Positions 50,402-61,445 of a stretch of DNA of 64,000 nt are shown piece by piece. This DNA comes from Monarcha castaneiventris obscurior. Lineage: Eukaryota; Chordata; Aves; Passeriformes; Monarchidae. The translations under genes and the position numbers were made by a program. The notes under the pieces were generated by a model. The model saw only the letters and a list, made by a program, of their open reading frames with translations, did not search any database and was not told the DNA's origin. Position 1 is the first letter of the stretch. Every line of letters begins with the position of its first letter. The stretch covers positions 2,418,001 through 2,482,000 of the forward strand of contig JAMPIT010000583.1 in the NCBI GenBank assembly GCA_026261815.1, given 5' to 3'.

Positions 50402-53400
50402 ATTACTTATAAAAAAAAATACTATCTCGAGATGGATGGACATGCAGCCCCACAATTCTGCAGTTATGACAGACCTTAGATGATTTTCATTTTAAGACCA
50501 ACAAGAGGTTGAGAGATAAATTTCATTATAATTTACATGAGGAACTACACTGTTGCAAATAAGAAGTAATTTGGCATGTATGACTCTACAGATTTGGTAC
50601 AGACTTAAACTGATTTCAATTTTCGAGAATGCAGAATTAATGTGGGAAGAAGGTTATAAAGCAGTTTGCTATTCATTTGATAGCATGATTAATAATGCAA
50701 AGATAGTATTTCCATTCTGGATGTTCCCATACATTAGGGCAGGACTTTGTGAGCCACCAAAGCTGCTTTGTTAAAACACTTCCAAGGCTTTCTTTTTGCA
50801 TCTCCCATTCCTACTCTTCTCAGAGCACCAGGAGCAGAAAGGAATCAGCATGCGAAGAAAAACAAAGGCAGAGGATTGATGTGGAAAAGGGAAATCTCAA
50901 AAGCCGTTTCCCTTGGCTGTGAACTCTCCTGACACAGCTGTGGTGGTGACTGCAGCTCTGCAGTGCCAGCGCCTGGGCTCTGTGTGTGAAGTGCAAACTG
51001 AGGGTCCAACAGCACCCTGGCACTCCTCAGACCTTCCACTCCCAGGCTTTTTAATTGCAATCTGGGTTCTGACACTGCTGATACCTCATTTCCCGTGCCC
51101 CTCAAGGGAAGCTGTGGTGTAGGACAGAAGAACAATCATTTAATACAATTATTTAGAAAAAAAAACAATAACAGAGATTATTTTCTCTTTATTATTTACT
51201 TACACTTATAGTTGGGAGTAATGATACTTCTTCCTATTCAGTTCTCATTTCAAGATGATAAAAGTCCCATTTAAACAAAATAAAACCATAATAATATCAT
51301 TACCAATTAACAAAGATGGGTCCTCCCTTATGCTAGGTACAGTACAGGCCTAGACCAACAGGTAGTTCTTGTTCCAAAATATAAAAGACAAGTGAAGTAG
51401 AGGGAAATGGGAAAAAACCCAGAAGTACATTGTTAGTGCTGCCTGTCAGACATAGGGAAACCTCCCTTACCCTTATTTTTCTTTATTTTAATTATTTATA
51501 TGAGGCTCTTGTAACAGAGACAAAAGAATTCAAAGAGTGGAAACTGAAATCATTGGGAAGAGAGGGATATGATCCTGGGAAAGAAATGAAGACTCTGAGG
51601 TAGAAACACTCAAAGGAAAGCTGCTGGAAGCAGCAGTGAGTCAGCACAAGGGAGAAACTCCTGAAAAAAACCCAAAACTTTGTTGCCGTTACATCACAAA
51701 TCAAACTAATCTCCTCTTCCAGCTGTGTTTCCTAGCTCAGATGCACAACCCCATCTCAAGTCACACTCACCATGTAAGCTCCCAAATCTTTGGAAAGGTG
51801 TGTGAAACACTAAATGTTTTAATTGTATTGGATTTAAGTGAAGAAAGACAAGATTGTATCACTTCATATTGCAAAGATCACATAAATCGTGTAAAGTGGA
51901 GTTAAGAGTTTGATTTACAGATTGCACAAACCCAATTTGAATGACAAAGTTCTCCTGTCAGAATAATTTATATTGACTTTCCTCACTGAAGTTCATCAAC
52001 TACAAGTTCTTTTTATCTGATTTTAAGGGTAAGAATCCTGTGATGCAGAAAATTCCCATTGTATGGCTTCATATAACATGAGATTGAATCATTGCTGTGG
52101 AAGGCAAGACAGCCCAGCTCTGCTGAAGGGACTTCCCCAGACAAAACCTGCTTTGGGTTTTGGAATCCTGGTGGGTCTGGAATCCTGCCCAGCACAATTC
52201 AGCAACGGGAAGAGCAGGATTCAAGCACTCTTTGCATGGCTACAGTCAGTTTTTCTCCAGAGATTTAAGGAGCTGGACCTTAATCTCCTATTTGACTGGA
52301 TTTTTCTCCTAACAGTTCATACTAACTCGGCTTTTCCAACAAACAGCCATTTGACTGGGTAGGCGTCATACTTCTACCACTTTGGCTTCAGTATTTTAAT
52401 AACACTAAATCAGTAAAAGTTACATTTTAAAAGATGCTTTCATTTTCTCCTAGTTAAGAATAATTAAATCTACAGAAATGTAAAGGGGAAATGATTCTTT
52501 GTGCCTTTTTCTCTCACATGGGAACCTGAGATGTGGCCAAACAAATCCTACAGGATTTAGGCTGTGACATGGGCTGAGTCTCCCATTCTCCTCTCCATGA
52601 GGGGGGAAGGCCATTGCCACAACAGAGGTGTGCAAATCAAAAACACAGGCGTGCAAACCCACCTCTGCCCCAACAGAGGTGTGCAAACCCAGCATTCCCT
52701 GCTGGCCACAGGAGTTCTCTGTGGTTCGTGGGCAAACATCTGTTTAACCACAGAGCACAGCGTGTTGAGGGCCACCAGGCAACACTAAAACCTCAATGCA
52801 AACTGAGTAAATGGCTTCCGAATGCCCCTTTGGTTGGGAAGCAGGTTTTCCATGGGCACTGCGTGGTGACACCGTGTAGTGACAGAGAGCTGAGCCTGGG
52901 AAAGGCAATCCTTGTGTTACACTGGGCTTTGACAGCTCTGCCATCACAGCTCTCAGCAAAGAAGCTTTGATTGCTTCAAAAAGTCATTTCAAAACCTGTC
53001 CATGCTTACAAGAATAAAAGAATAGAGCTTCCCATTATTCCCACTGTTAGGCAGGATAACTCCACCTGTGTGCCCACTAAGGGCAGGGGCAAAACTTGGT
53101 CCATCCACAGTATTCAAGTCATGCTCTGCAACAAGCTACAAATCCTTTACTGAGAGGAAATTCACAGAGATGCCTCGGTGCCGTTTCCCTGCTGTGCACA
53201 CACAGTGTATTATTCTTCCCGACTCCCTTTCTTCCCCCCAGGATAGACACATTCATGTTTACATTTAAAAAATCATATAGCAATCCATGGCCAGTCAATA
53301 CAAAAGCACCAGGAAGATAAAACCATTGATCTGTGTGCACAGTCCTGATAAAGTCAGTGCCCTCGGTGACTGCAAGGCCTAAGCAAGCCAGAACTCAGGT

Positions 53401-56294
53401 GGTTTTCCTTTTAATTGTATTGTGCCTTCTCTGTCCTCCTCAGGAACCCAAAAAATACTGCTCTGTCAGTCCCTGTGCCCCTTCCCTTCGTGGGTGGGAA
53501 AGCTCCACTGCACTATATTTACACTTCCTAAACAAGCCTGCGAATTAAGAGTGTTTAATCAAAACCTTTCTTCTGATTAACAGGATTTTCATCAGGAAAA
53601 TTTTAAGCACATTTTGCTTTTCATCCTATGAATGTTGACAGACCTCCTTTATCAGGACTTCAATTAACAGCAGGTGAGGGAGGCACAGTGACTGTGACAC
53701 GCTGTTACTCCTGCTTGATTTCAAGGCTGCTTGTGAGACTTTCTCTCAGCTCGTAGTTGAAATTGTCTTATCTCATCCATTCCCAGGATTACTGTTTCAT
53801 GTAAATGTCATTTTTGCTGTCCAAAACATTACAAAAACCCACACCAGTGCGCTCTAACTCCTGTCTCCTTCTGAGAGACATGAGGGAAGCTGTTCGCTTT
53901 TGATCAAAGACAAGATACTGACTTCAAAGTAACACCTCATCTGTAAATATATTACACCGTGCTCTTAGTACAGGAAGGGGGACTCCTTGATTTCAAATAA
54001 CCCAAGGCCAATCCCGTGGGATTTGCCTGCCTTTGCAGAGTTTAATCCTGCTCCTCTGAATACAGACAGAAAATTAGGCAAAAAGACTTTAAAGATCTTG
54101 GGCTCCAGTCTCCTCTTATTTCTCAAAGTCCAATGGACCCATGTCCAATGCTTCACTAGAAGAATACCCAGATTATTGTGGTCTGGGAGAACATGGAAAA
54201 AACTACAAATTCAGGAGCATCATAGATTTTTTTTTAAACCTAAGACTTAAATCTTTCTTCTAATGACAGAGAGTAGTGGCTACCTGCCTGCAGATGCTCT
54301 ACCACTAGTTTGGCTGGCATCTTTCAACATTTTTTGGCCACAAAACCCCTAATTTCACATGAAAAGAAAGTTTCAGGTGGGCACAGAGGGGTCGGTTTTA
54401 CCCTCAAGTAACAGTACAATCAACAGTGCCAGTGTGCAGGTGTCACTCTTGTCCCTATGCAGTCAACAGGAAGCAGCCTAAAACACTGAAATCGATGACA
54501 TTTTCTGCATTTTCTGCACAAACCCCCCATAATTCATTTACCTAGGTATGGTTTTGAAATCATATAACTACCATTACATCTCAAAAAAGAAATAAAATGC
54601 AGCCATCTGAAAGAATCGAATTTTAGTCTTCAGGAATCTAAATTCTGAGGTTATTCTAAAATGTCCTCTTGTGCTACTAAAACTTCTTGCATCTCTCAAA
54701 AGCAGGAAAAAAAAACTCCATTTACCTGAAGTGAATACACAATGTTAAAGAAATGAGTAAGGTGTTATTGCTAATTAGGGATTAAAACCTCTTGAAGGTT
54801 AATAGATTTTTAATAAGCTAAAAGAAGTCTTTGTTTCTAAGATATTTACTCCCAAGGTGTGCTGCTTCTCCTCTCTGAATGCACTTGCTGCAGTAAATGC
54901 ACAGCAAAAAGAGCTCAGAGTTCCTTCCCTGGGTCTGGGAGGGATCGGTTCCTCCTGGGTTTCTACACAAACATTTCCACTACTGAGCAAAGTATAATCC
55001 TGAGTCAGAAATGTGGCTCTGCTCCCTTCCTTCCCACCCAGAAATGGGGTTTTCCCCACGGAGGGAAGAGCCAAGCCCTGTGTGAGCGGGGTGCCTGCCC
55101 TGCACGCTCGGGTTGCCATTCCCAGCTGCTCCAGGTCCTTCCCACCCTGCAGTGCCTCACAACCTGCCCTTGGGAGACATGGGACCTGCAGCGCCTTGCT
55201 CTCACTGTGCCAGCAGAGATATAAATGTGTTCTGGGCGTTTGGGCTGGGCTTTCCTGGAGGTGCAGCCAGCGCTTGCCAGGCTCTTTGCATCCCCGGGGA
55301 AGGTTTGTTTGTGCTAATGCGTGTCTGAGAGCTGGGTCCGGCCAACAGGCCTGTCCAACGGGAGAGACCGAAGGCAAGTCTGACCCCAGTGAAGGTGCTT
55401 CCCACCCTTCCTGTCCCAGCTGAAGCAAAACCTTTCCTGATGTGAAAATGCAGCACATGGCAGCTCCCTTGGCCGAGCTCTGCTGGAGCCTCCCAGCTGT
55501 GGAACACCAAGCACCCTGCAACCCCTGCAGCAGAGCAGCTTGTAAAGATGTTCTCAGGGTGCAAGAAAGCAGATCAGACACTTGCCAGGGCTCGTGCTGC
55601 ACGGAGCTGACAGCCCCTGTTTGTGCCATTAGCACCGAGCACGGATCCTCTCCCATGCTTGGCTGCATCCTGCCAGCTCTGTGCCGCTGTCTGCGCTGAA
55701 ACTCCCACCGCTTCCCAGCGGGTGAAAAATTAAACACTGGAGCAGGCAGACTGGGAATTTGCAGTCTGTACAAGCTCAGACCTAGCCTGAAAAGCTAAGG
55801 GCATACCTGGAAACAGTTTTAAAAGATATAAAATTCATGAATACTTTTCAGTTTGCAGCTGAGACATAAATATGTGTAATGAGCATGTAACAGACAACTT
55901 CCCTCTGCAGCATGGATATATATCTGCTGCTTCACCCTCCCTGGAAGCAGGCTGATTTAATGTGCTTTGCTTGGGAAGTCACCCTCCAGCAAAATAAATT
56001 TGATTTCTGCTGCAATCAAAAGAATTTAAACAAAATCACCTCTCAGTTCTCCCTAGGTTCATTTATCCAGACATCCATTTCAGTCTTCATTTTTCAATAT
56101 AGAGAAATTAAACAGGGTTTGTTTGAGGCAATCTTTATGATTCTCTGCAGAGAGGTGTGAAGTCTGGTCTTGGATGGGCACATCCTTCACATGGGTCATA
56201 TTTCCTGAGCCTGTGCTTAAATGCAGCTCTCTCTGAATAAGCCTCTTTCCCATCATGGTTATTGGCATCTTTCTGTCTCCTAAAGCAAAGTTCT
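50402..56294. other. Unique non-coding stretch with GC-richer patch
   Basis: No gene can be supported. A small direct repeat built on GAGGTGTGCAAA lies at 52620-52695. The GC-richer patch at 54860-55730 has the longest open frame in the window (324 codons, minus strand), discussed as a finding. Several open frames on the plus strand cover the same patch. Confidence 0.5.
52620..52695. repeat. Short imperfect repeat of a GAGGTGTGCAAA word
   Basis: Three copies of ACAGRYGTGCAAA-type sequence (about 52622-52636, 52644-52658 and 52674-52688) lie 22 and 30 bases apart. It is a small local duplication with no recognised element. Confidence 0.6.
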
Positions 56295-56408
56295 GGAAGG
56301 GAAAGGGAAAGGGAAAAGGGGAAAGGGAAAGGGAAAGGGAAAGGGAAAGGGAAAGGGAAAGGGAAAGGGAAAGGGAAAGGGAAAGGGAAAGGGAAAGGGA
56401 AAGGGAAA
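56295..56408. repeat. (GGGAAA)n hexanucleotide array, about 18 units
   Basis: A nearly perfect purine-only array of GGGAAA. The only irregularity is at 56311-56323, where one unit reads AAAAGGGG. GGG tracts separated by AAA on the plus strand meet the standard G-quadruplex pattern many times over. The strict purine/pyrimidine split also allows triplex (H-DNA). Long Gly-Lys, Arg-Glu or Phe-Pro frames across it are translation artefacts of the repeat. Confidence 0.97.
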
Positions 56409-59400
56409 CTCTTCCCTACCACTCTTCCACCATGCCCAGTCAGGAATTTCCAAGTACATCCTTCTCCAGGTAAGCAAGGAAGAGAGAGGCAATGGGCTGT
56501 GAAGGAAACCAGATTTTGGAAGACAGTTTTCATTCTAAGCCTGCAGTTGAAGATTTAAATAAATTCCCCTGCCAATTTGTAGCTCCAGTCTTGGTGATCA
56601 TCCAGCAGCAGCATGGAATTGCAGAGGTGATGGACATCCTGAATTCCCCTTTCCCTGTGCGATAGCTCACTGCCCCATGCTTCACATATAATGCAGGAAA
56701 GCCATGGCAGAGCACAGCCTTTTGCTCAAAAAAAAGACAATTTTAACCATCTGCTCTCTTCATGATATTCAACCCATCAAAAGTAACCTCCTGCTACTTC
56801 GATTTGTCACATGATTGATTAAACAATGAAATTTGGATACTTTCCATGAAAGAGAAGTTGGACATCACACTTCTTAATTCAAGACCTGCACACTTATTAG
56901 CCCAGTGTAACCATGCCATGTAACCATGATTTTTCAGCAGTCATTAGTGAACAAAGTTGTCTAACAGCTCTGGACACCACTGAATGCTCACACAGAACAA
57001 CTCCTGAGTGTCTTTTCCATTAAAGTGCTGCTGTCATAATGTTAAAATGTTGAAAACAAGGACATCTCAAAGGATATTTATTGTGAAGAACAAACTTCTT
57101 TTTCACCTACATTGCTAACAAATTACTTCTTCCATTCCATTCGCACTGAAGATTTTAAACACGGTTTCTAATAAACTTTAGACAAATACATTGAAAATTT
57201 CATCTTCCGTGTGAAAAGTACCACTTGCAAAACTGCCTAAACTTAGCCACTCCTGTCACAAATTTAAAAAAAACCCTCACAGGGTGCTCAGGAAATACCA
57301 ATTTAGCAAATGTCTCACACCACTACCTTCATTTCAGCAAATGTCCAACTTAGCATGTACCATCACATATTTTATCCAGAATGAGGGAGACTTACCTGCC
57401 CAGAGAGATCAGGGTTTGGAGGCAGCTGGAGGAGGTCAAAACACAGCTCTGAATCAAGGAATTTGAACCTGAAATCTTGTCCTGGTTTGGGATCTGACAA
57501 CAAACTAAAAAAAAAAAAAAAAAAAAAAAAAAATGTTATCAGAATCCTCAAAATCCTCAAGGAAGTGTGGGCAAAGGCTCTCTGAGTTGCAGGAAGCTTT
57601 ATCCCACAGCAAAAAAAAAATCCTCTGAAATCTGGGGAACTGTGTAAAATCTGCAGGAACTGGAGGCTGAGAAGTCTGGGAATTCTGTTTCACTTCCAAA
57701 AAGTAAAGCTGAAGTAGGCAGGGGTTTGTTTGTATGATTGGTTGCTTTGGTTTAATACCAAATTATTATTCTAATTGTTCCTTGATTAGAAAATTCTTAA
57801 TAATCCCAGGTAGTGTTGTGAATCATAATGAAAACCTTTCCCAAATTAAATATCCCCAGAATATATCTACCAAAGTTTGGAATCTCTCCTTCAAAGCCAG
57901 ACAATATCTTGGAAAAATGAGGTCACTGATTTGTTTCCTGATTGAACATTTGAGAATCAGGCACCCATTGCCCAGGAATTCAACACCAGTCAAGTTCTTT
58001 TCCCCACCTCTCAAATATCTTATATTCCATGTTGATGCAACAATGAAATCAGATTGTACCTGACATTTTCCACAAGTAATCTGCATCTGTTTTCAGAAAA
58101 TATTTTAGCCTCCATTTGGGTTAAAATTTAGTTTAATTGTGCCAAATTATCAACAGGCCATCTTTTGCTTGAAATCTTTTTCTTCTTTCTCCTGTCACTT
58201 TTACAGGCAGCTCAGCAGATAATTTTATGCTACTGCAGTCACACAAGGCAGATTCTAATATTGATCTGAATTTTTCCCTTGAATATGATTTGCATTCCCA
58301 GCCTGATCTACTTTTTTTTTCCCCTCCCATAGAACATGATTTACATTCTTAGGTCTTGCTGCTTCATTTTAAAGCCATCTTGAAAAAGTCTCTTTCTAAT
58401 CACCCTTCTCAATTCATGTGGGAATAACTCTTCCTACTGATGCTTAGGAGAGGAAAATTTCAAATAAATTGATGCTATTCTTGCAGACTATAATGACTGG
58501 AAACTGTATTTGTTGATGGAAATTAGAGAATTTTTATAGCTTACTAATAATCCAGCTCTGGGACAGCTAATTACCAGGGCTTGCCATGTCTGAATACTGA
58601 GGAAGTGCGTTCAATCTTCCAGCTCCTGTGAACAGGGAAAAATCAGCAGGAGCAGCCAACGACCATCCTTGTGCCACAGCAATCTCCAGCATAAAAACCT
58701 ATCCCACAGACAGAAAAGAGAGAGATTTTCTTTGGATCAGACATGGGTAGGTTGGGCAAATTTCCTTATGGCCATGGCCTCTTTCTATTTGCCATCCTCA
58801 CCCTCTGCTGAAGGGGCAGATTCATCCCAGAGAATTCCATGATTCCATGGCCTCGCTCCTTGGGGCTCTTGCCACCCTCCCAAGGTGCTCCCAGGGCTGA
58901 GCTCCTCTTCCACCAGACACGGAATTGCAGCGTTCAGGGAACACATTCCATTACATCCTGCTGACAGAATTATGGGGCAACTAATAAAATCTAAGTGGTT
59001 AATTTTCATTAATTGTGCCCAAATTTAAAAGTAACTCTGGGGCAGAGTCAGTGATACTTTCTGAGTTCTTACTCAGTTGTTCTGAGTTCACTCACTTCGC
59101 TATCTCAGTTTCTAAAACCACCTGTGTTTTAAATTTTTCTTTTCCTGCAAGAAAGGTGCCTGCTCAAAATTCTTTCTGTTGGGTCTAAATGACAGAAAGG
59201 AATTTACCTTGTTACTACACTGGTGTCATCTTATCATTATTACATTGCTCTTTTTCCACACATACTTTATTCACTAGAGGTGGTAAATATTACACTTACA
59301 GTTTTGAACACAGCTGACACCTCAGAGTCATCCAAAAACAGTGGAAGAAGAAAACAGAAAACCATATTTCCCTAGAATTTTTTGTAGTAGAAAATTGCAT

Positions 59401-61287
59401 CTCACTGGAAAGACACAGTGGAGAGGTCTTGTGTGTCATTACCTATTTGATTTTAAGTTTATTATTGCAGTGTATGGGGAAAGGAAACTCAGATTTTTAG
59501 GAACTCCAGACAGGACAGACTCTGCCACACACACACGGTGAGTGCCTCAGCAAGTTTCAAACACTGGACTGGATCTTGATTACTCAAAAACTCCCCTAAG
59601 ATGCATAAGAATTGTAAATATATACTAAACCATCATATTTAGCACCATGCCCAATAGTGTTGGGACTGAAAGCCAAGGCAGTACTTATGACAAAAATTGG
59701 TATTGCTTGAAGCATTGTTGACCAACACACATTTAAGTGACAGGTACATCTAGGAAAATCTGCGACATATTTCCTGCTTGTATTAACTAAGTACTGCTTT
59801 TTGCAAGCCAGGTGAAGATCCATTCGTCTTTAAATAAACAAACAAAAGATATTAGTACATTTTAAGTTCCCCAAGTAGTTTGAATGGTGCAGACGTTTCT
59901 CCTGAGCTCATTCCTCACTCACACCTGCCTTTATGTATGAGCAGTAAAGACAGGTAGGCTGAAGAGGGGCTCGGACTCTGAACTGTACAAAAGAAGGGAA
60001 ATTTGCCCTGGGACAGTGATTTTGTGGGACTTGCAGGATATCTTTCCCATCATCAGAAGCCATATCTCAGTGTAGTCCCTTCAGCTGTGACCTCTGTCAG
60101 GCTGCTTAGCCATCAGCGCTTTGAGTGGTGGGATTTGGAGAGGAACCTGGAGATTCCACAGTGTTCATCTGACTAAACCCCTTTGGCTGCAGGACATGCC
60201 CTTAACCAGGCCACAGAACAGCAGCATGTGCTTTTAAGGTGGGATTCTTCATAAAATACTAACTCTGGGAATTTACAGGGCAATGTTCTTTGCCACTGAA
60301 TAAATTATGAACAATGCAAGGTGCTCAGAGTTTAGTCCAACACCAGAATTAATGAGGTCATCTCACACATTTGCAGTCTGGAAATTACTCATTTGAAGTA
60401 AATCACATTTGCCTGTGCCATGATTACCAGGCCCTGTGACTTCCAGGCCTCCTGTTTGCCCAAAGAGAGCTGGAGCCCGGAGCTGATGCTTGGTGCCCTT
60501 CACTCCATGCCCAGCAGGGTAAGAGGTGCGGGAAGGTCGGCTGGGATCAGGATTCCCTCTGGAGATGCCCATCCCTGGGTGGGTTAGAGAGTGACAGAGG
60601 GGATTTGCCTCCTAAGCTGTGCAGTTTAGCAGGGACAAACCTCTACCTGAGCATTCTTGGGGCTTGGCCTTTAAATCTGTGACATATTTTACATCACCAC
60701 TTCATTAATGATTTTGCTAATATGCTCTGAATGTTTACTGAGACCAGAGACACCTAAGTGCAATATCTGAGTATCACTTTTTCTTTTTAAAAGCACAAAA
60801 GTTAACATTTGGCTACAGCTACACTACAGAGCATTGCTGATTGTTTCTTACGTGTAAATTCTGATTACTTTTGTTCTGATTATTGATCTAGTTTTTTGTT
60901 GCTGTTGTGCTTATGACCTCTATTCTAACATGTTCAGAGCCACTTTTGGTGTTTTTAAAGCTGTGGCTGCCCATGTCTGTGCTTTTGTTTCCTGGTTCTG
61001 TGCCACCTCTTAGCGGATGCAGGTCATATAGATTTTTTTTATTTGATTTTGAGATGCTTGCTTTCCTCGCTATTTTTAGGGTTTTAGGTAAATCCTCTCC
61101 TCCTCTAGCTATCATAGCACAATTAATGGGCTGATTTTCCACAGAGGTCAGTCTTTTAACAGTGCAGTACAGCCACGGGAGTAGAAATGAAGCCAGTTAA
61201 CTGCCCCAATATCTCAGTCTAAAGGAACTGCACATTTCTGAGAAGACTTTACCCTGACAATCAGATTAGCAGAGAGACCTAATCCTC
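56409..61287. other. Unique non-coding stretch
   Basis: No gene is recognised. A 27-base A run lies at 57507-57533. The remainder is AT-leaning unique sequence with open frames up to 109 codons and no recognisable domain. Confidence 0.5.
57507..57533. repeat. Poly-A run (27 bases)
   Basis: Twenty-seven A in a row preceded by GATCTGACAACAAACT. No retrocopy body was recognised upstream. Confidence 0.95.
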
Positions 61288-61445
61288 TGAAACACTGATT
61301 GCTCCAATACCTCCCAGGTAACCAGCAACAGGTCCAAAGGAAATGGCCTCAGGTTGCACCAAGAGAGGTTTGGATTGGATATTGGGAAAAATTCCTTCAC
61401 TAGAACAATGGCCAGATATTGGAATAGGCTCTTTTGCTCAGGGGT
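61288..61445 (+). mobile_element. CR1 LINE internal fragment, plus strand
   Basis: The segment CAGGTCCAAAGGAAATGGCC, TCAGGTTGCACCAAGAGAGG, TTTGGATTGGATATTGGGAA, AAATTCCTTCACTAGAACAA matches the part of CR1 just upstream of its 3' end. The terminal ~150 bases and the ATTCTRTG tail are missing, so this copy is truncated at both ends or has lost its tail by deletion. No coding potential remains. Confidence 0.85.

Noticed and set aside
56255..56558. Open frames of Gly-Lys, Arg-Glu and Phe-Pro repeats across 56.3 kb
   Set aside because: They are translations of the GGGAAA array, which has no stop codon in any frame. No coding context exists.
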